Below are positions 12,061-24,289 of a stretch of 64,000 nucleotides of DNA, one piece after another; the first letter of the stretch is position 1, and each line of letters starts with the position of its first letter. The stretch is taken from contig CM063498.1 in assembly GCA_032207245.1 (NCBI GenBank), forward strand, positions 52,686,169-52,750,168, read 5' to 3'. A model generated the notes under the pieces. It was not told the origin of the DNA. It worked only from the letters and a program-made list of their open reading frames with translations, and made no database searches. The stretch is from Pardosa pseudoannulata (Eukaryota > Arthropoda > Arachnida > Araneae > Lycosidae). Both the position numbers and the translations under genes were made by a program.

Positions 12061-12814
12061 CACTGTCCACCAATAAGTATTTGGACACTTATGCAAATGA
12101 CGATATCTGCAGTCCTGAGGTACGTCAAGGCCTCAACTGGTATACATCGTGTAGGAAACAGCATCGGCATTAGTCGCATGCAAGATGTCGTGCAGTTTGG
12201 AGCTCTCTGATTTCGAGAAAGGTATAATTATTGGGTGTCACAAAAGTGGCCGATCCTTAAGGGACATATCTAGCGATCTGAAGTACCCCAAATCGACAAT
12301 GGCTTATGTGATTCAGAAGTGAAAGAGGAGCGTTGATTGTCGGAATGTTCCCTGAGTTGTCCAGATAAATTCGGAAGAACCGCACCCAACCGATGGCCCT
12401 CATCCTTGAGGAGTTTCAACAGGCATATGAAAGTATTGTTTCAATGAATATTATCCGTAAGGGAGCACATCTGCTTGGTTTTCATGGTCTTGCTGCTGCC
12501 CATAAGACTTTGGTCACAAAGTCCAACAGCGCTGCTCGGTTAATGTGGTGCAAAGCACATCGAAATTAAAGGGTGCACTACCAGTCCAAAATCGGTGAAG
12601 GAACTTGTATGTATCAGTGAAGGAACTTGTATGTCTACTCCAAGCGGAGTAGATGACAATACCACTAACTGTAATACAAAGACTTGTGGAAAGTATGCCC
12701 CGGTGGGTTCACGCTGTAATTGCCTGTCTGGGAGGCTCTACCAACTATTGATTTTGAAGGAAGTTAGTTTTTCTTTTCTATCGTAGGTGTCCAAATACTT
12801 ATTAGTAGACAGTG
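12061..12814 (+). mobile_element. Tc1-like transposon, internally deleted, 754 bp
   Basis: Inverted termini read CACTGTCCACCAATAAGTAT and, on the opposite strand, CACTGTCTACTAATAAGTAT, both continuing into TTGGACAC. They are flanked by TA at 12059-12060 and 12815-12816. Full Tc1 elements are about 1.6 kb, so roughly half is missing. An internal 20-bp direct duplication (GTGAAGGAACTTGTATGT) lies at 12594-12632. Confidence 0.9.
12185..12768 (+). pseudogene. Tc1-like transposase, broken
   Basis: ATG at 12185 opens a 45-codon frame with LSDFEKGIIIGCHKSG and LKYPKSTMAYVIQK, the first helix-turn-helix of Tc1 transposases, ending in TGA at 12320-12322. More family-like pieces follow in other frames. 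Near the 3' end QRLVESMPRWVHAVI is the usual C-terminal block. The DDE catalytic core is largely missing. Inactive. Confidence 0.8.
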
Positions 12815-12816
12815 TA

Positions 12817-13128
12817 TACACTATAATATGGTGTACAATTTTATTTCTCGAAAGAATATTTCCGTAATTTTCTCCGAATATTTTTCTCCGAAAGAGATAC
12901 TTTTAATTTATTCGGTCACCAAAGATCCAGTGCATGCGCATACACTTTTGAATTTTTATGTAGTTTTTGTGGTCGGAGGAGAGAACCTATCAAAAATGCA
13001 TTGGTATTTGATTTAGAGGATTAAAAATATAAAGATGGGAATTAAGTTTTAAATTTGTGTGTGTCTTACGGTTGTACTTTTCGAATGCTAATAAAAAGAT
13101 TTACAGTCCAAAATGCTTTTAAAAATAA
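12817..13128. other. Unannotated sequence
   Basis: No gene or repeat recognised; a 62-residue frame at 12828-13016 has no motif. Confidence 0.4.
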
Positions 13129-13132
13129 ATAT

Positions 13133-13473
13133 TGTCACGATGATTCGAATGAACACACCGTTTAACTTAACAGACGAATTTATTGAAGTTAAGTAGCAAC
13201 TCGCAACTTTACAAGATCGAGATGTTGCCTACAACTAGTGAGTATCAGCTTTTATACCCGAACAGAATATTTGAGAAATAACTAATTTACATATTAAAGA
13301 AAGATCTAGAATGTTCAAGAACATAATTAAACAATAAACAACATTTTTAAATTAAAAGTCCGTACTTTGGATAAACCGCCATGGCAAGCACCGAACCCAC
13401 AATCTTCGGGTCGGGATCACGTGCTTTGACCATTCGGCCACTGAGATCATTGGCTAAGATGCTTTATGCGGCA
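13133..13473 (-). mobile_element. Solo LTR B, 341 bp, gypsy-like, with tRNA-like module
   Basis: Begins TGTCACGA and ends GCGGCA, flanked by ATAT at 13129-13132 and 13474-13477. On the minus strand TATAAAAG lies at 13256-13249, AATAAA at 13184-13179, and the U5 ends CGTGACA. Boundaries, target duplication, box positions and length match LTR A closely although most of the body sequence differs. The tRNA-like module at 13383-13448 takes the same relative place but derives from a different tRNA. Confidence 0.75.
13383..13448 (-). other. tRNA-like module inside LTR B
   Basis: On the minus strand CAGTGGCCGAATGGTCAAAG resembles the A box/D arm of a Ser or Leu type tRNA and GTGGGTTCGGTGC the B box. 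Stem pairing is poor. It differs in sequence from the module in LTR A. Confidence 0.65.
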
Positions 13474-13477
13474 ATAT

Positions 13478-15711
13478 TACAAATTATTCTTATTATATTC
13501 TAAACTTTTAATAAAGTACATTTTGCAATACCAAATTTTGGTGCATCATCGAAAGAAATTTTTTGGTACTTTGCTCAGAAAAGTTGCACTGGGCCTCCAA
13601 GGCCCGAAGCACGTTTTCGCGAGACTCCTGGATACGCGCGTCTTCTTGATTTCCCTACATTATGAATAAAATCAGCTTTTAATTTTTATTAGAATAATCA
13701 TTAAAAAAATATGATTTTATAATACATAAAAAATAGTAGAAAGTACCTAGAAAACATAAATCCATAGGCAGACAAACACTCGAAATAGCTCACAACGTAG
13801 CGTGATAATATTAAATTTCAGGATAACAAATGCTTACTTAAAAGATTGAATGAATGCAGTTATATAATAAATACCATTTGTACCAGAGATAAACAACTCA
13901 GAAAATATGCATTATCACGGCGTATGTTATAAAATATTCCTCTCCTGTATTTATTTGCATCTTATTAGAATTTAAAAAAAATAATAATGTAAAGAGTACA
14001 TTACTACCGTTTGTCACGTTTTATACCAAACGTTTTGAATACAGTTTCCCATACAATTAGATGATGTGTTGCCCTTTTTATTATGGAAGAACCATATAAA
14101 TAGAGCAATATCTCTTTCTATGGGGAAAAACACACAGATACACACAAATACATACGAGCTTTAATTGAACCTACAATTATCAGGTGAGAGCACAATACGC
14201 TAACTTAATATAAATCTTGGAAATATGGTAAAAATATAAAAAAATACGTTTTTACATGATAGTTTTGTGTCAAGGGCTTCTTAAAATACATACCACATGT
14301 AAGGGTAGAATTAAAGACATGTTTTGAAATTTATGTCTTCTCAGTTATTATACATAAGCATGAAAGAGTTTATTATGCCATTTTCTATACCATTCCTTCA
14401 CGTGAATGAGAGAAATACTTTCTCGTGATACATACGAACATTACAAATAGCTCGAAAGAATTTCACATCTGTATTTACTTACTTTCCCAAACATATGTTA
14501 CCGGAAAAATGCGAACATTCATCGGCCTTATGAGAAATTTCAGTATTTCACGATCTTTTCATCGGGTAAATGGACGTTTATCTAACTAATATTTCCTCAA
14601 GTTACTTTAGATGTGCCATATAGAAAGCAATATTTGCTTTGGAGAAGCGACGTGAAATTTTTTGCCTGAAATATAATTCGGAGAAACCCAATTTTCAGAA
14701 ATATTTTCTGTTGAAATTGAAAAGTTTTTGGTACTTTAGGACGACAGTAGATTTTAACTTTGAAATTAGGTTTAAATTTCGATATTTGTATTTTACTGAA
14801 TTGTAAAATAAGTATAAACAAGGGACGAAAAACTTGAGTTTTTTAGTATTTATCTTTGCAATAATGAGTGTATTTATTCCTAAATCCTACACTCCGTTTA
14901 ATAATAAATTTAAATATTTTCTGAAATCAAAAAGTTTTGAGGTTTTGGTTTTAGGATTATATGAAACAGTATAGGGTCATTTCAAATTGTTGCATCAATT
15001 TACAGTTCATTTATCTATTATTTATATTGTAGCATTTAAAATTGTAGTTAATTATAATTAATATGTTTTTGAATATAACATTGTTCAGTCCTTAATTTAA
15101 ACAAAGTGTTTTATACCTCTCGTTTATAAAAAATCGACATTTTAAGTATTTTTTATTTTTTTCCTAAAATTAATCGAGGATAACTGCAAAGCTAATTAAG
15201 CTTTATTATGAGGTCTATAAGGTATCATATAAGCTAAAATTATCTCTATTACGTATCAAAGTAATTTACATAGAGCTGTTTATTGATGCAACTTTGTAAA
15301 CACTAATACTTGTTAACAATTAAAATAATATTTTATTTTAAATTTTAACCCTTTTACTTATTAATATTTTTGATAATGTATTAAATCTAACAACAGACTG
15401 GTTAAAAAATGAATTAGGTTTGAAATACCAATGCGACAAATGTGGGTAAAACTTTCGTGAAAACACTATTTTAGTGTTTAAATACATTAACAATGGATAT
15501 TAGAGATAAGACAAAGAGTGATATACGTGTCAGACACAGGCAAATGATAAGGGGTTAATAAAATTAAAAATGAGAAAGTATGAAAAGTTTGTACAGTTTT
15601 ATAGAGTAATGTTTATATACTATACAACATATTTTATAAGCGAAAAAGATCATTATTTACGGTAATGAGTGTTATTCACTTTTATTCCATTCATTTATGG
15701 CTCTTACATTT
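13478..15711. other. Unannotated AT-rich sequence
   Basis: Over 2 kb without a recognisable gene or element. Frames of 66-74 residues at 13466-13669 and 14597-14821 show no motif. Confidence 0.45.
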
Positions 15712-16580
15712 GTGCTACTAAGTTCTATAGCTAAAAACTAATTTTTTAAATTCATATTTTGTTTCCCGTGTAATTATTGTGGGATATTCTCATTATTATT
15801 TTATTGCAATATTTATATTATTGGTCTTTTCATTACAGTCGTATAAGAATTAACGTTATTTTAATTGATGTGGCATAAATGTTACCATTAAATTTCTTAC
15901 ACGATATATAAAGAACTTCAAATTTTCAAAACGATCTTTTTAATAATTTCTTAAGTCTTACTTAATACTAGTTGATTTCGAAAGTTTTCTTGACTTTCGA
16001 TGTTCTTGACTAGTTAACTCTTAAATACACATTAGCATATTCCTTTTGAAGAGTATATTTAATCGACTTTTTCGTCTTTATTGTACATAAAACATCCTCA
16101 CCTATCCCCTTCCGATAGTTTTCTAAGTATCACTCCTTGATTTAAATTCTCAAAGTGCTAAAGTTTCCTGCATCTTGTGTATTCATTATTCAAAAGTCTC
16201 TTGTTGTGAATAACAAATTAGAAACTTAACGATACTAAAAGAGGCGAATAGGAAGCGTGAAAAACAGTTTACATTTTATGAGATTTGCATAAAATGAAAT
16301 TAAGAAACAAAAAGTTCCTATTGTCAAAATAATGTTTGGAGCTATATAATAATTTAGGTTTCGTAATTTTATTCTTATTTATAAAGAGCTTTTGAAATGC
16401 AAATCATAAATGGGTGGTGTCGCCTCAAGATCAAAAGTAATAAAAACTAGTAACTTTAAAAATTGATTAAGAAAGAGTATTTTGATTCTACGATTTTAAC
16501 CTTATTGTACAAGATTTACAAGTATTTTATTATAGTATTTATTGCATTCATACTGTTCCAAATACATTTATATTAAATTT
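15712..16580 (+). repeat. Complex 1.56-kb repeat, partial copy A
   Basis: Matches copies B and C over TCCCCTTCCGATAGTTTTC, GTGCTAAAGTTTCCTGCATC, TTTTGAAGAGTATATTTAAT and neighbouring sequence. It lacks about 670 bp that B and C carry: after GCATAAATGTTAC (about 15890) it jumps directly to TTCTTACACG. Non-coding. Confidence 0.85.
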
Positions 16581-16797
16581 GTGCTACTAAGTTTGCAATT
16601 TAACCTTGAGTGCTTTATAGTTTAATCTTCAAAGGACCAAACCCCTCCACAACTCACAAATTCACTATTGAACCTTGAATTGTTGTGATTAACCTCATGT
16701 CTTCTGTTCTTAAAGAAAAAAAGACCTATTTTTGAGATAACATCTTATAGTTTATACAAATTAATTTAAGCCGATTGGTTTAATATTTTTCTTTATA

Positions 16798-17344
16798 CAG
16801 TCGAACTCGTTTATAACGAGCACAAAGGGACCGTAACATTTACTCGTTAAATCCGAGTGCTCGTAATAAACGGGTCCTTAAGGCAGGCGTGCAACCAGAA
16901 GGGGAGGGGATTAGGAGGTCAAGTGATTGAGTTTACTTAAAATTTAATTAATACTTAGCGAACTCAGGTCAAAGAATGATCATCTGACCCTCCTACTTGA
17001 CCCCTACACTTAGCAGGTGCAGCTGTTCTCCCCCTCCCACCCTAACCCCCTGTTTACAATAAGCCCTACCTGTTGCACCGGATTTGTGAACCCTTCCTAT
17101 TGACATTGGAATGCTGGAGGAGTTTTTCCTACAAAAGTATTGAAAAAATGATAAGACAGAAAGACTAGAAAGATGAGAAAAAAGATTGCAAGACGGTAAA
17201 ATATTGCTCCCTAAACCAAGGTCTTGCTCGTTAAAAGTGACTTCTGTTCCATAGACTTAACACTAATCCCAACAAATATTCTCGCTTCCCTCGGTAAATC
17301 CGAGTTCTCGTTAAATCCGACCTCATTATTAAGGAGTTCGACTG
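16798..17344. mobile_element. pogo/Tigger-type MITE, 547 bp
   Basis: Inverted ends read CAGTCGAACTCGTTTATAAC at the left and, on the opposite strand, CAGTCGAACTCCTTAATAAT at the right, flanked by TA (16796-16797, 17345-17346). Subterminal CTCGTTAAATCCGA motifs occur inside both ends. No transposase. Interior is G/C-richer than its surroundings. Confidence 0.85.
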
Positions 17345-17346
17345 TA

Positions 17347-18397
17347 TTCCATGAAAATAGCCTTTTATTATAAAAGAAAAAACTAGGGTTCTGTTAAAAC
17401 GATTGACTACACAGCTATATCTTTTAAGTGCTAAACTCTGTAGTGTAGTACCACTTCTAATGAAAGAGATGCAAGAACTCTTTTGATAAAACCCTCACTT
17501 AAGATGATAAATCTAAGCTAGAAATATATTTTATTGGGTATGTATTGAAATGCAAACTTCTTTAAAAATGCTTTGGAGTAGAAAGAAATCCTTAAATATT
17601 TTCTAAAATATATTGAAAATAAAACTAAATATTTTCCTTGTCGATTTAATGCATGAACTTTAATGGCTGATTGATTATACCTTTTGAGAGATAAGTACAC
17701 TACGCTCCTTTTTTATATTCCTGCGTTTATCCTGCATTCAAACCATTTATTATTCTCGGGGTGATTGCGTTTACTCTCGTGGAGGTCTTAAAGCAGCTGA
17801 TATCAACATTAGAAGATATTTTCTCATGATAAAGATTTATTACTCTTGGGGAATAAATGTAAAGTGCACTGTGTCAGATAGCTTTTCCAAAAACTTTTCG
17901 TGTTGTTCTATAATAAATCCCAGTGAGAGACAAAAGAATGTAGCAAGGTATAAAATTCGCTCAGAGGGGACTTTAAAAAGAGATGACACGATGTTTCTCC
18001 CGTGAAACCCTATTATCGAAAGAAGGAGGTCTAACGCAGATGGAAATGTCCAGCATTACAGAAATGAGATTCTAGGCAATAAAAGAATATTAGAAACTGG
18101 CTTAAAAATACTTGAGAAACTTGAGAAAAGTTAGTATTGTTTTTTCATTGATCATTTAGATAATTCAGAATGTCTTACATTATAATGTATTCTATAAGTT
18201 ATTCTACAGAATCGGAAAAAGTTATTATACTGCTGTCATTTATTGAATTTGTTGAATTAGCTTTAAAATGACTCTGCAATCTTGTGTTTAGCTGCACGGA
18301 TGTTTTAAAAATGTGAAGTTTTATTTAAATGCTTTTAATAAGACTAATATTTTCTGACATGAAAAAATTAAATTTCCTTGATATAAAGAAAACATTC
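17347..18397. other. Unannotated AT-rich sequence
   Basis: No gene recognised; a 60-residue minus frame at 17518-17700 has no motif. Confidence 0.45.
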
Positions 18398-18399
18398 TA

Positions 18400-18981
18400 C
18401 ACTCACTTCCAAAAGTAAATCCTGAATATGTAAAATTAAAAAAAATCAATAAATACTGCTTTGATTGACACAAAATTCGACAGAAAATTAGCATATATAT
18501 GTATGCATAAAACGAAACCAATAATTATATACTGAAATGAAAACAATATTCAATTTTTGTAAGTTATCAGATAATGACATACTGGAGACTTAAACAGAAT
18601 AATGTATAAAGTGAAAATAAACAGCATAAAATGAAAAAAGGACATTAATAGAGTATGTGATCCCCCCTATCCCTGTATAAAAAGTTTACACCTTGCGACC
18701 ATGCTTTCAATTAGGTGATCAACCACCGCAGAATTAAGCAATCGCCATTCTTCTTGTAGAGCAGTTTCCAGCTCAATAAGAGAGGCTGGAGATGGGAAAC
18801 GTGAAGATATAGCAGTGCCGAGAAAATCTCAAAAAGTTTCATTGACATGAAAGCACGATTGGCTAACTAACATATTTGCATACTTCCATCTATCTCTGCA
18901 GCGAATTGCATCCCCTTCAATTCTGATTGGCTTCCGGAAAATAGCTTTTTCATCTTCGTGATTAACTTTTGGAAGTGAGTG
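18400..18981 (-). mobile_element. Tc1-like transposon remnant, 582 bp
   Basis: Inverted termini CACTCACTTCCAAAAGT at both ends, about 21 bp with one mismatch, flanked by TA at 18398-18399 and 18982-18983. Only the 3' part of the transposase is retained, on the minus strand, so most of the element is deleted. Confidence 0.88.
18667..18860 (-). pseudogene. Tc1-like transposase C terminus
   Basis: The minus-strand frame contains a stop followed by DFLGTAISSRFPSP and then LETALQEEWRLLNSAVVD, HLIESMVARCK, ending at a stop at 18669-18667. LxEEW and the xxxLIxSMxxR block are standard for the C terminus of Tc1-family transposases. The catalytic core is absent. Confidence 0.75.
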
Positions 18982-19010
18982 TATTTGACACAGGTTTTAA
19001 ACTACATGAG

Positions 19011-19325
19011 TCAGCATAACAAGGGTTTACACTGTAGGTAGAGTCAACTGCTGGTCAAAGAAGTAAAGTGCTACACAATTGGTTACCTTTAAACAGTAGA
19101 CTGTATGTTCAACATAGGAAATGTTTACAGTAGGTAGAGTTAACTTCTGGTTAAATAAGTAACTTGCTACTAACTTGAAACTTTAAAGTCGTTATGAAAT
19201 TTAGATATTTGTTATTTTAATCAATAAATTGTATGTTCAGCATAGCAAGTAATCACATTTGGTAGGTAGAATCAACGCCTGGGCAAGAATGTAAAGTGAT
19301 ACTTGTTTGACACTTTACAGCTTGT
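19011..19325 (+). repeat. Degenerate tandem repeat, about 3 units of 110-130 bp
   Basis: Three passes of a unit with CAGCATARCAAG, GTAGGTAGAGTCAAC, and CAAGAAGTAAAGTGCTAC-like blocks starting near 19011, 19107 and 19235. Confidence 0.65.
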
Positions 19326-19336
19326 ACTGAATTTAG

Positions 19337-19510
19337 GTTTGGTTTGGTTTAGAGCACTACGGTCTACTTCTTTGAAACTCGAGGGCTGATGAGACAGGGA
19401 CCTACTGCTTAAAGCTGATTCCGAACGGCTAAGGACATTCATGCCTCAATGGGATTCGATAGAACGAAATACGGTAACGAAGATCAGAGCCCTATCTCTT
19501 CGTTCATACT
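19337..19510 (-). mobile_element. tRNA-derived SINE (GGTTTGG family)
   Basis: Reads tail-to-head on the plus strand: GGTTTGGTTTAGAGC, ACGGTCTACTT, GGGACCTACTGCTTAAAGC, GATTCCGAACGGCTAAGGAC, then a degenerate tRNA-like head ending near CTTCGTTCATAC. The head lacks a clear B box in this copy. Confidence 0.8.
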
Positions 19511-20009
19511 TTGGTTGTACGGAAGGTAGATGTTTGCTATGGTTTGAGATTAACTTTAAACGATAGATTCTATAGTAGATAGCAGCCGAGTAAAAAGAAA
19601 CCGATATGATAGTTTTATACTAACTGCAGAATAGAATTCTTTGTTTGATGGGGATTCTGTCGAACCCCCCAACAAGCTTTGAATTTCTTCCAATAAATCA
19701 TAATAATATGAAAAATTATGTTTCCATAAATTTATGAAGCTCATTAGAATGATACAATCCCAATTGGTTTAGTAAGAATGATATTTTGGGTTTAAAATAA
19801 TTTTACCCAGTATGAGAAGCATTCATATTTATTTTCATTTTCCTTAACTACTACTGCATACAACAACTTAACACTTATGTTATTGTTTAGTTAAGATTAC
19901 TTTTGAGATTTTAATAATGAAATCCGTACTATTAACCAAAATATCCTCTTAGAATTAAAAGTTTTAAATGTTATATTTAGTTGTCAGATTACAAAGAAAA
20001 AAAGCATGA
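19511..20009. other. Unannotated AT-rich sequence
   Basis: No gene recognised. A 62-residue minus frame at 19556-19744 has no motif. Confidence 0.45.
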
Positions 20010-21572
20010 TTGCCATTAATTTCTATAACTTAAACCCCGTTTTTTATAGTCATATTTTGTTTCCAGCATAATTATATGGATATTATCAATAATAATTTTA
20101 TTGCAATATTTCTACTATTGTCTTTTTTTTATTGCAGCCGTATAAGAATTAACATTATTTTGATTGATGCTGTAGAAATGTTACTTTAAACTAAAAAGAG
20201 GCATGAAAATACCAGACACTAATGACTTTAGACTTATATTCATAAAAATTGTATTTGGTAGATATTCACTCTTAAAATTTAAATGAAATTCGATTTTTAT
20301 GGTCCACTAATATTAGGTTTTTACAGTTTTCCTTTACCTAACTGAAAGTTTTATCTAAAGAATAACTGATTTTAAGTGGCTTATGATTGACTGAGTAATT
20401 TACTGTGACGGGAATACCCACTTAAAAGAATTAATTATAATAAAGTATAATAAAGAATTAACACTTCACCTATAAAATAATTGATTTTAAATGCTTTACG
20501 TATGGCTGAGTAATTTTCTTAGACGGTAATACCTACTTAATAATTATAATAAAGAATATAATTAATTATAATAAAGAATAATAAAGAATTAACACTTCAC
20601 CTATAAAATAATCGATTTTAAGTGGTTTACTTATGGCTGCGTAATTTTCTTAGACGGTAATACCCACTTAAAAGAATTAATTTTAATAATGAATATAATT
20701 AGTTTTAATAAAGAATAATTAAAAATGATGATTTTATCTGTAGAATAATTGATTTTAAGTGGCTTACGTATGGTTGAGTAATTTGCTCTGATGGGAATAT
20801 CTAGTTAAAAGAATTAGAAATCATTAAACCATTAAAGGTTCTTACACGTTATCTAAAAAACTTCGAATTTTCGAAATGATCTTTTTAATAATTGCTTAAA
20901 TATTACATAATACTAGTTGAATTTTGAAGTTTTCAGATCAATGTTCTTGACGAGTTAACCCTTAAATACACATTAGCATATTCCTTTTGAAGAGTATATT
21001 TAATCGACTTTTTCATCTTTATTGTACATAAAACATCCTCAGCGATCCCCTTCCGATAGTTTTCCAAGTATCACTCCTTGATTTAAATTCTCAAAGTGCT
21101 AAAGTTTCCTGCATCTTGTGTATGCATTATTCAAAAGTCTCTTCTTGTGAATAACAAATTAGAAACTTAACGCTACTAAAAGTGGTGAAGAGGAAGCGTG
21201 AAAAACAGTTTTCATTTTACGAGATTTGCATAAAATGATATTAAAAAACAATAGGTTCCTATTTTCAAAATAATGCTTGGAGTTGTATAATAATTTAGGT
21301 TTCTTAATTTTATTCTTACACTTAAAGAGCTTTTGAAATGCAAATCATAAAAGGGTGGTATCGCATGAAATTCATAAGTAATAAAAACTAGTAACTTTTA
21401 ACAATTAATAAAGAAAGAGTATTTTGATTTTACGATTTTAACCTTATTGTACTCCATTTACAAGGATTTTATTATAGTATTTATTGCATTCATACTATTC
21501 CAAATATCCTTTTAGAATTAAAAAGTTGTAAATGTTATAATTAGTTCTCTGATTACAAAGTTAAAAGCATAA
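20010..21572 (+). repeat. Complex 1.56-kb repeat, copy B
   Basis: Directly followed by copy C at a period of about 1.56 kb. Contains an internal array (about 20335-20820) of four 110-140 bp subunits around GATTTTAAGTGGCTTACGTA, GAGTAATTTTCTTAGACGG and ACCCACTTAAAAGAATTA. Non-coding. Confidence 0.9.
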
Positions 21573-23115
21573 AATTGCTATTAAGTTCTATAGCTAAAGC
21601 CCATTTTTTAAAGTCATATTTTTTCCATGTAATTATTGTGGGATATTCTCAATAATTATTTTATTGTAATATTTATATTATTGGTCTTTTTATTACAATC
21701 GTACAAGATTTAACGTTATTTTAATTGATGTGGCATAAATGTTACTTGAAACTAAAAGCGGGCATGAAAATACCATATCCTAATGAATTTGGCTTACATG
21801 CACAAAAAGAAATATTTGGTAAATTTCCACACTGAAAATTAAATGAAATTCAACTTTTAAATTCGATCAATATCAGGTTTTTAAAGTTTTTTCTTTACCT
21901 AACTGAAAGTTTTATTTAAAGAATAATTGATTTTAAGTGATTTACGTATGACTGAGTAATTTTCTTAGATTATATTACCCACTTGAAAGAATTAATTATA
22001 ATAAAGAATATAATTAATTATAATAAAGAATAATAATAAACTAGGATTTTATATATAGAACAATTTAATTTAAGTGGTTTACGTATGGTTGAGTAATTTT
22101 CTTAGAATGTAATATCCACTTAAAAGTATTAATTATAATAAAGAATAATAAAGAATTAACACTTATAAAATAGTTGATTTTAAGTAGTTTACTTATGGAT
22201 ACGTAATTTTCTGAAACGGGAATACCCACTTAAAAGAATTAATTTTAATAATGAATATAATTAGTTATAATAAACAATAAATAAAAATTAAGATGTATAT
22301 ATAGAATAATTGATTTTAAGTGGCTTACGTATGACTGAGTAATTTGCCCTGACGGGAATACCCAGTTAAAAGAATTAGAAATCATTACACCATTAAAGAT
22401 TCTTACACGTTATCTAAAAAAATTCGAATTTTCGAAATGATCTATTTAATAATTTCTTAAATATTACATAATACTAGTTGATTTCTAAAGTTTTCAGATC
22501 AAAGTTCTTGACCAGTTAATCCTTAAATACACATTAGCATATTCCTTTTGAAGAGTATATTTTATCGTGTTTTTCATCTTTATTGTACATAAAATATCCT
22601 CAGCTATCCCCTTCCGATAGTTTTCCAAGTACCACTCCTTGATTTAAATTCTCAAAGTGCTAAAGTTTCCTGCATCTTGTGTATGCATTATTCAAAAGTC
22701 TCTTCTTGTGAATAACAAATTAGAAACTTAACGCTACTAAAAGAGGCGAAGAGGAAGCATGAAAAACAATTTCCATTTTACGAGATTTGCATAAAATGAA
22801 ATTAAGAAACAATAAGTTCCTATTGTCAAAATAATGCTTGGAGATGTATAATAATTTAGGTTTCGTAATTTTATTCTTACACGTAAAGAGCTTTTGAAAT
22901 GCAAATCATAAAAGGGTGGTATCGCCTCAAAATCAAAAGTAATAAAAACTAGTAACTTTAAAAATTAATAAAGAAAGAGTATTTTGATTTTGCGATTTTA
23001 ACCTTATTGTACTCCATTTACAAGTATTTTATTATAATATTTATTGCATTCATACTGTTCTAATAACTTTTATATTAAATTTTGCATTTTTAGTTCTCTG
23101 ATTAATGTAAGTTAA
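21573..23115 (+). repeat. Complex 1.56-kb repeat, copy C
   Basis: Tandem neighbour of copy B, with its own internal array of about four subunits at 21897-22375. Carries the same CTTCCGATAGTTTTCCAAGT and CTAAAGTTTCCTGCATCTTG blocks. Confidence 0.9.
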
Positions 23116-23261
23116 AAGCATAAGAAATTGCTAAAGTTTTATAGCTAACTCAACTAATTTTTTATGCTTAAATATATTTATTTTGTATTATTTATACAGA
23201 GAAGAAAATTTAATTGTGTGGTATATAAATTATTACATCAGATTTTTTTATTTTTAATGTT

Positions 23262-23457
23262 TTTTAACTTATAAACCGAAGAATTTCTAGCTTATAATAC
23301 TTCCTTTATTCAGATTTATTTTTTGCAAAAAATAGATTATTTATTTATTTTTACTTTTTAAAGACAGATTTAAGAAACATTTCTCTAACGGATTAAAAAA
23401 TCATCAGTTCAACTCCTATACAAATACTTCTATTGCATTGTTATTGACCTCAAACAC
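23262..23457 (+). repeat. Direct repeat, copy 1 (partner 23949-24146)
   Basis: Shares GCTTATAATACTTCCTTTAT, TTTTTTGCAAAAAATAGAT and TACAAATACTTCTATTGCAT with the copy about 690 bp downstream. Confidence 0.88.
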
Positions 23458-23948
23458 TCCTTGGTAAATTCAACTAAAACTTTTTGAGATTTTGTAGTGT
23501 ATAAGTGCAGATTGCTAGAGGAAAAAAAACAGATTTTACAGATTGCATAATGAAATTTAAACATTGCAAATTTCCAATTGTCTATGTATTTAAATAATAA
23601 AAATTTATTAAATAGCTTTTGAAATGCAAATCAAAAAGGGTGTAACGCTCAACATTTCAAAATAAAAAAAATCAAAATTCTAGTAATCGATTTTTTAAAT
23701 ACATTCTAATATTAGAATAAATAGTTAATTTCAAATTTTAAGTTTTGTACATACATAAGTTCTACATAAATAATTTAAAGTCAGATAAATATTTTTTTTA
23801 AGCTTTAATTATTTGCACTAAAGAAACTCTAAAATAGTTTAATATAAACTTTTTAAACAAGTATATAGTTCTTTTTATAAATGAGAAAAATGTATTGTAG
23901 AAATGAAAATAATTAGAAATATCTATCGTATAGTATTATTTTTATATG
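23458..23948. other. Unannotated AT-rich spacer
   Basis: Lies between two direct repeat copies. AGCTTTTGAAATGCAAATCA near 23612 echoes the complex repeats upstream. Nothing coding. Confidence 0.45.
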
Positions 23949-24146
23949 TTGTTTAACTTTAAACCGAAAATCGCTTATAATACTTCCTTTATTCAGATTT
24001 ATTTTTTGCAAAAAATAGATTTTTTATTTATTTATTTATTTTTACTTTTTAAAGACAGATTTAAGAAACATTGCTCTAACGGCTTAAAAATCATCAGTTC
24101 AACTCCTATACAAATACTTCTATTGCATTGTTATTGAGCTCAAACA
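23949..24146 (+). repeat. Direct repeat, copy 2 (partner 23262-23457)
   Basis: Near-identical to copy 1 over about 165 bp at its right part. Confidence 0.88.
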
Positions 24147-24289
24147 GTGGCACCTGGTGGCAAATGACAGAGCTAATATCCATTAATTGAGATTTTGTAG
24201 TTGTAGATTGAAAACTGAGGATGGATGTTCGAAACATTCAATCGGCTTTAACATTTTTCTCATTGTCTGTTGTATAAAATAGACATTAT

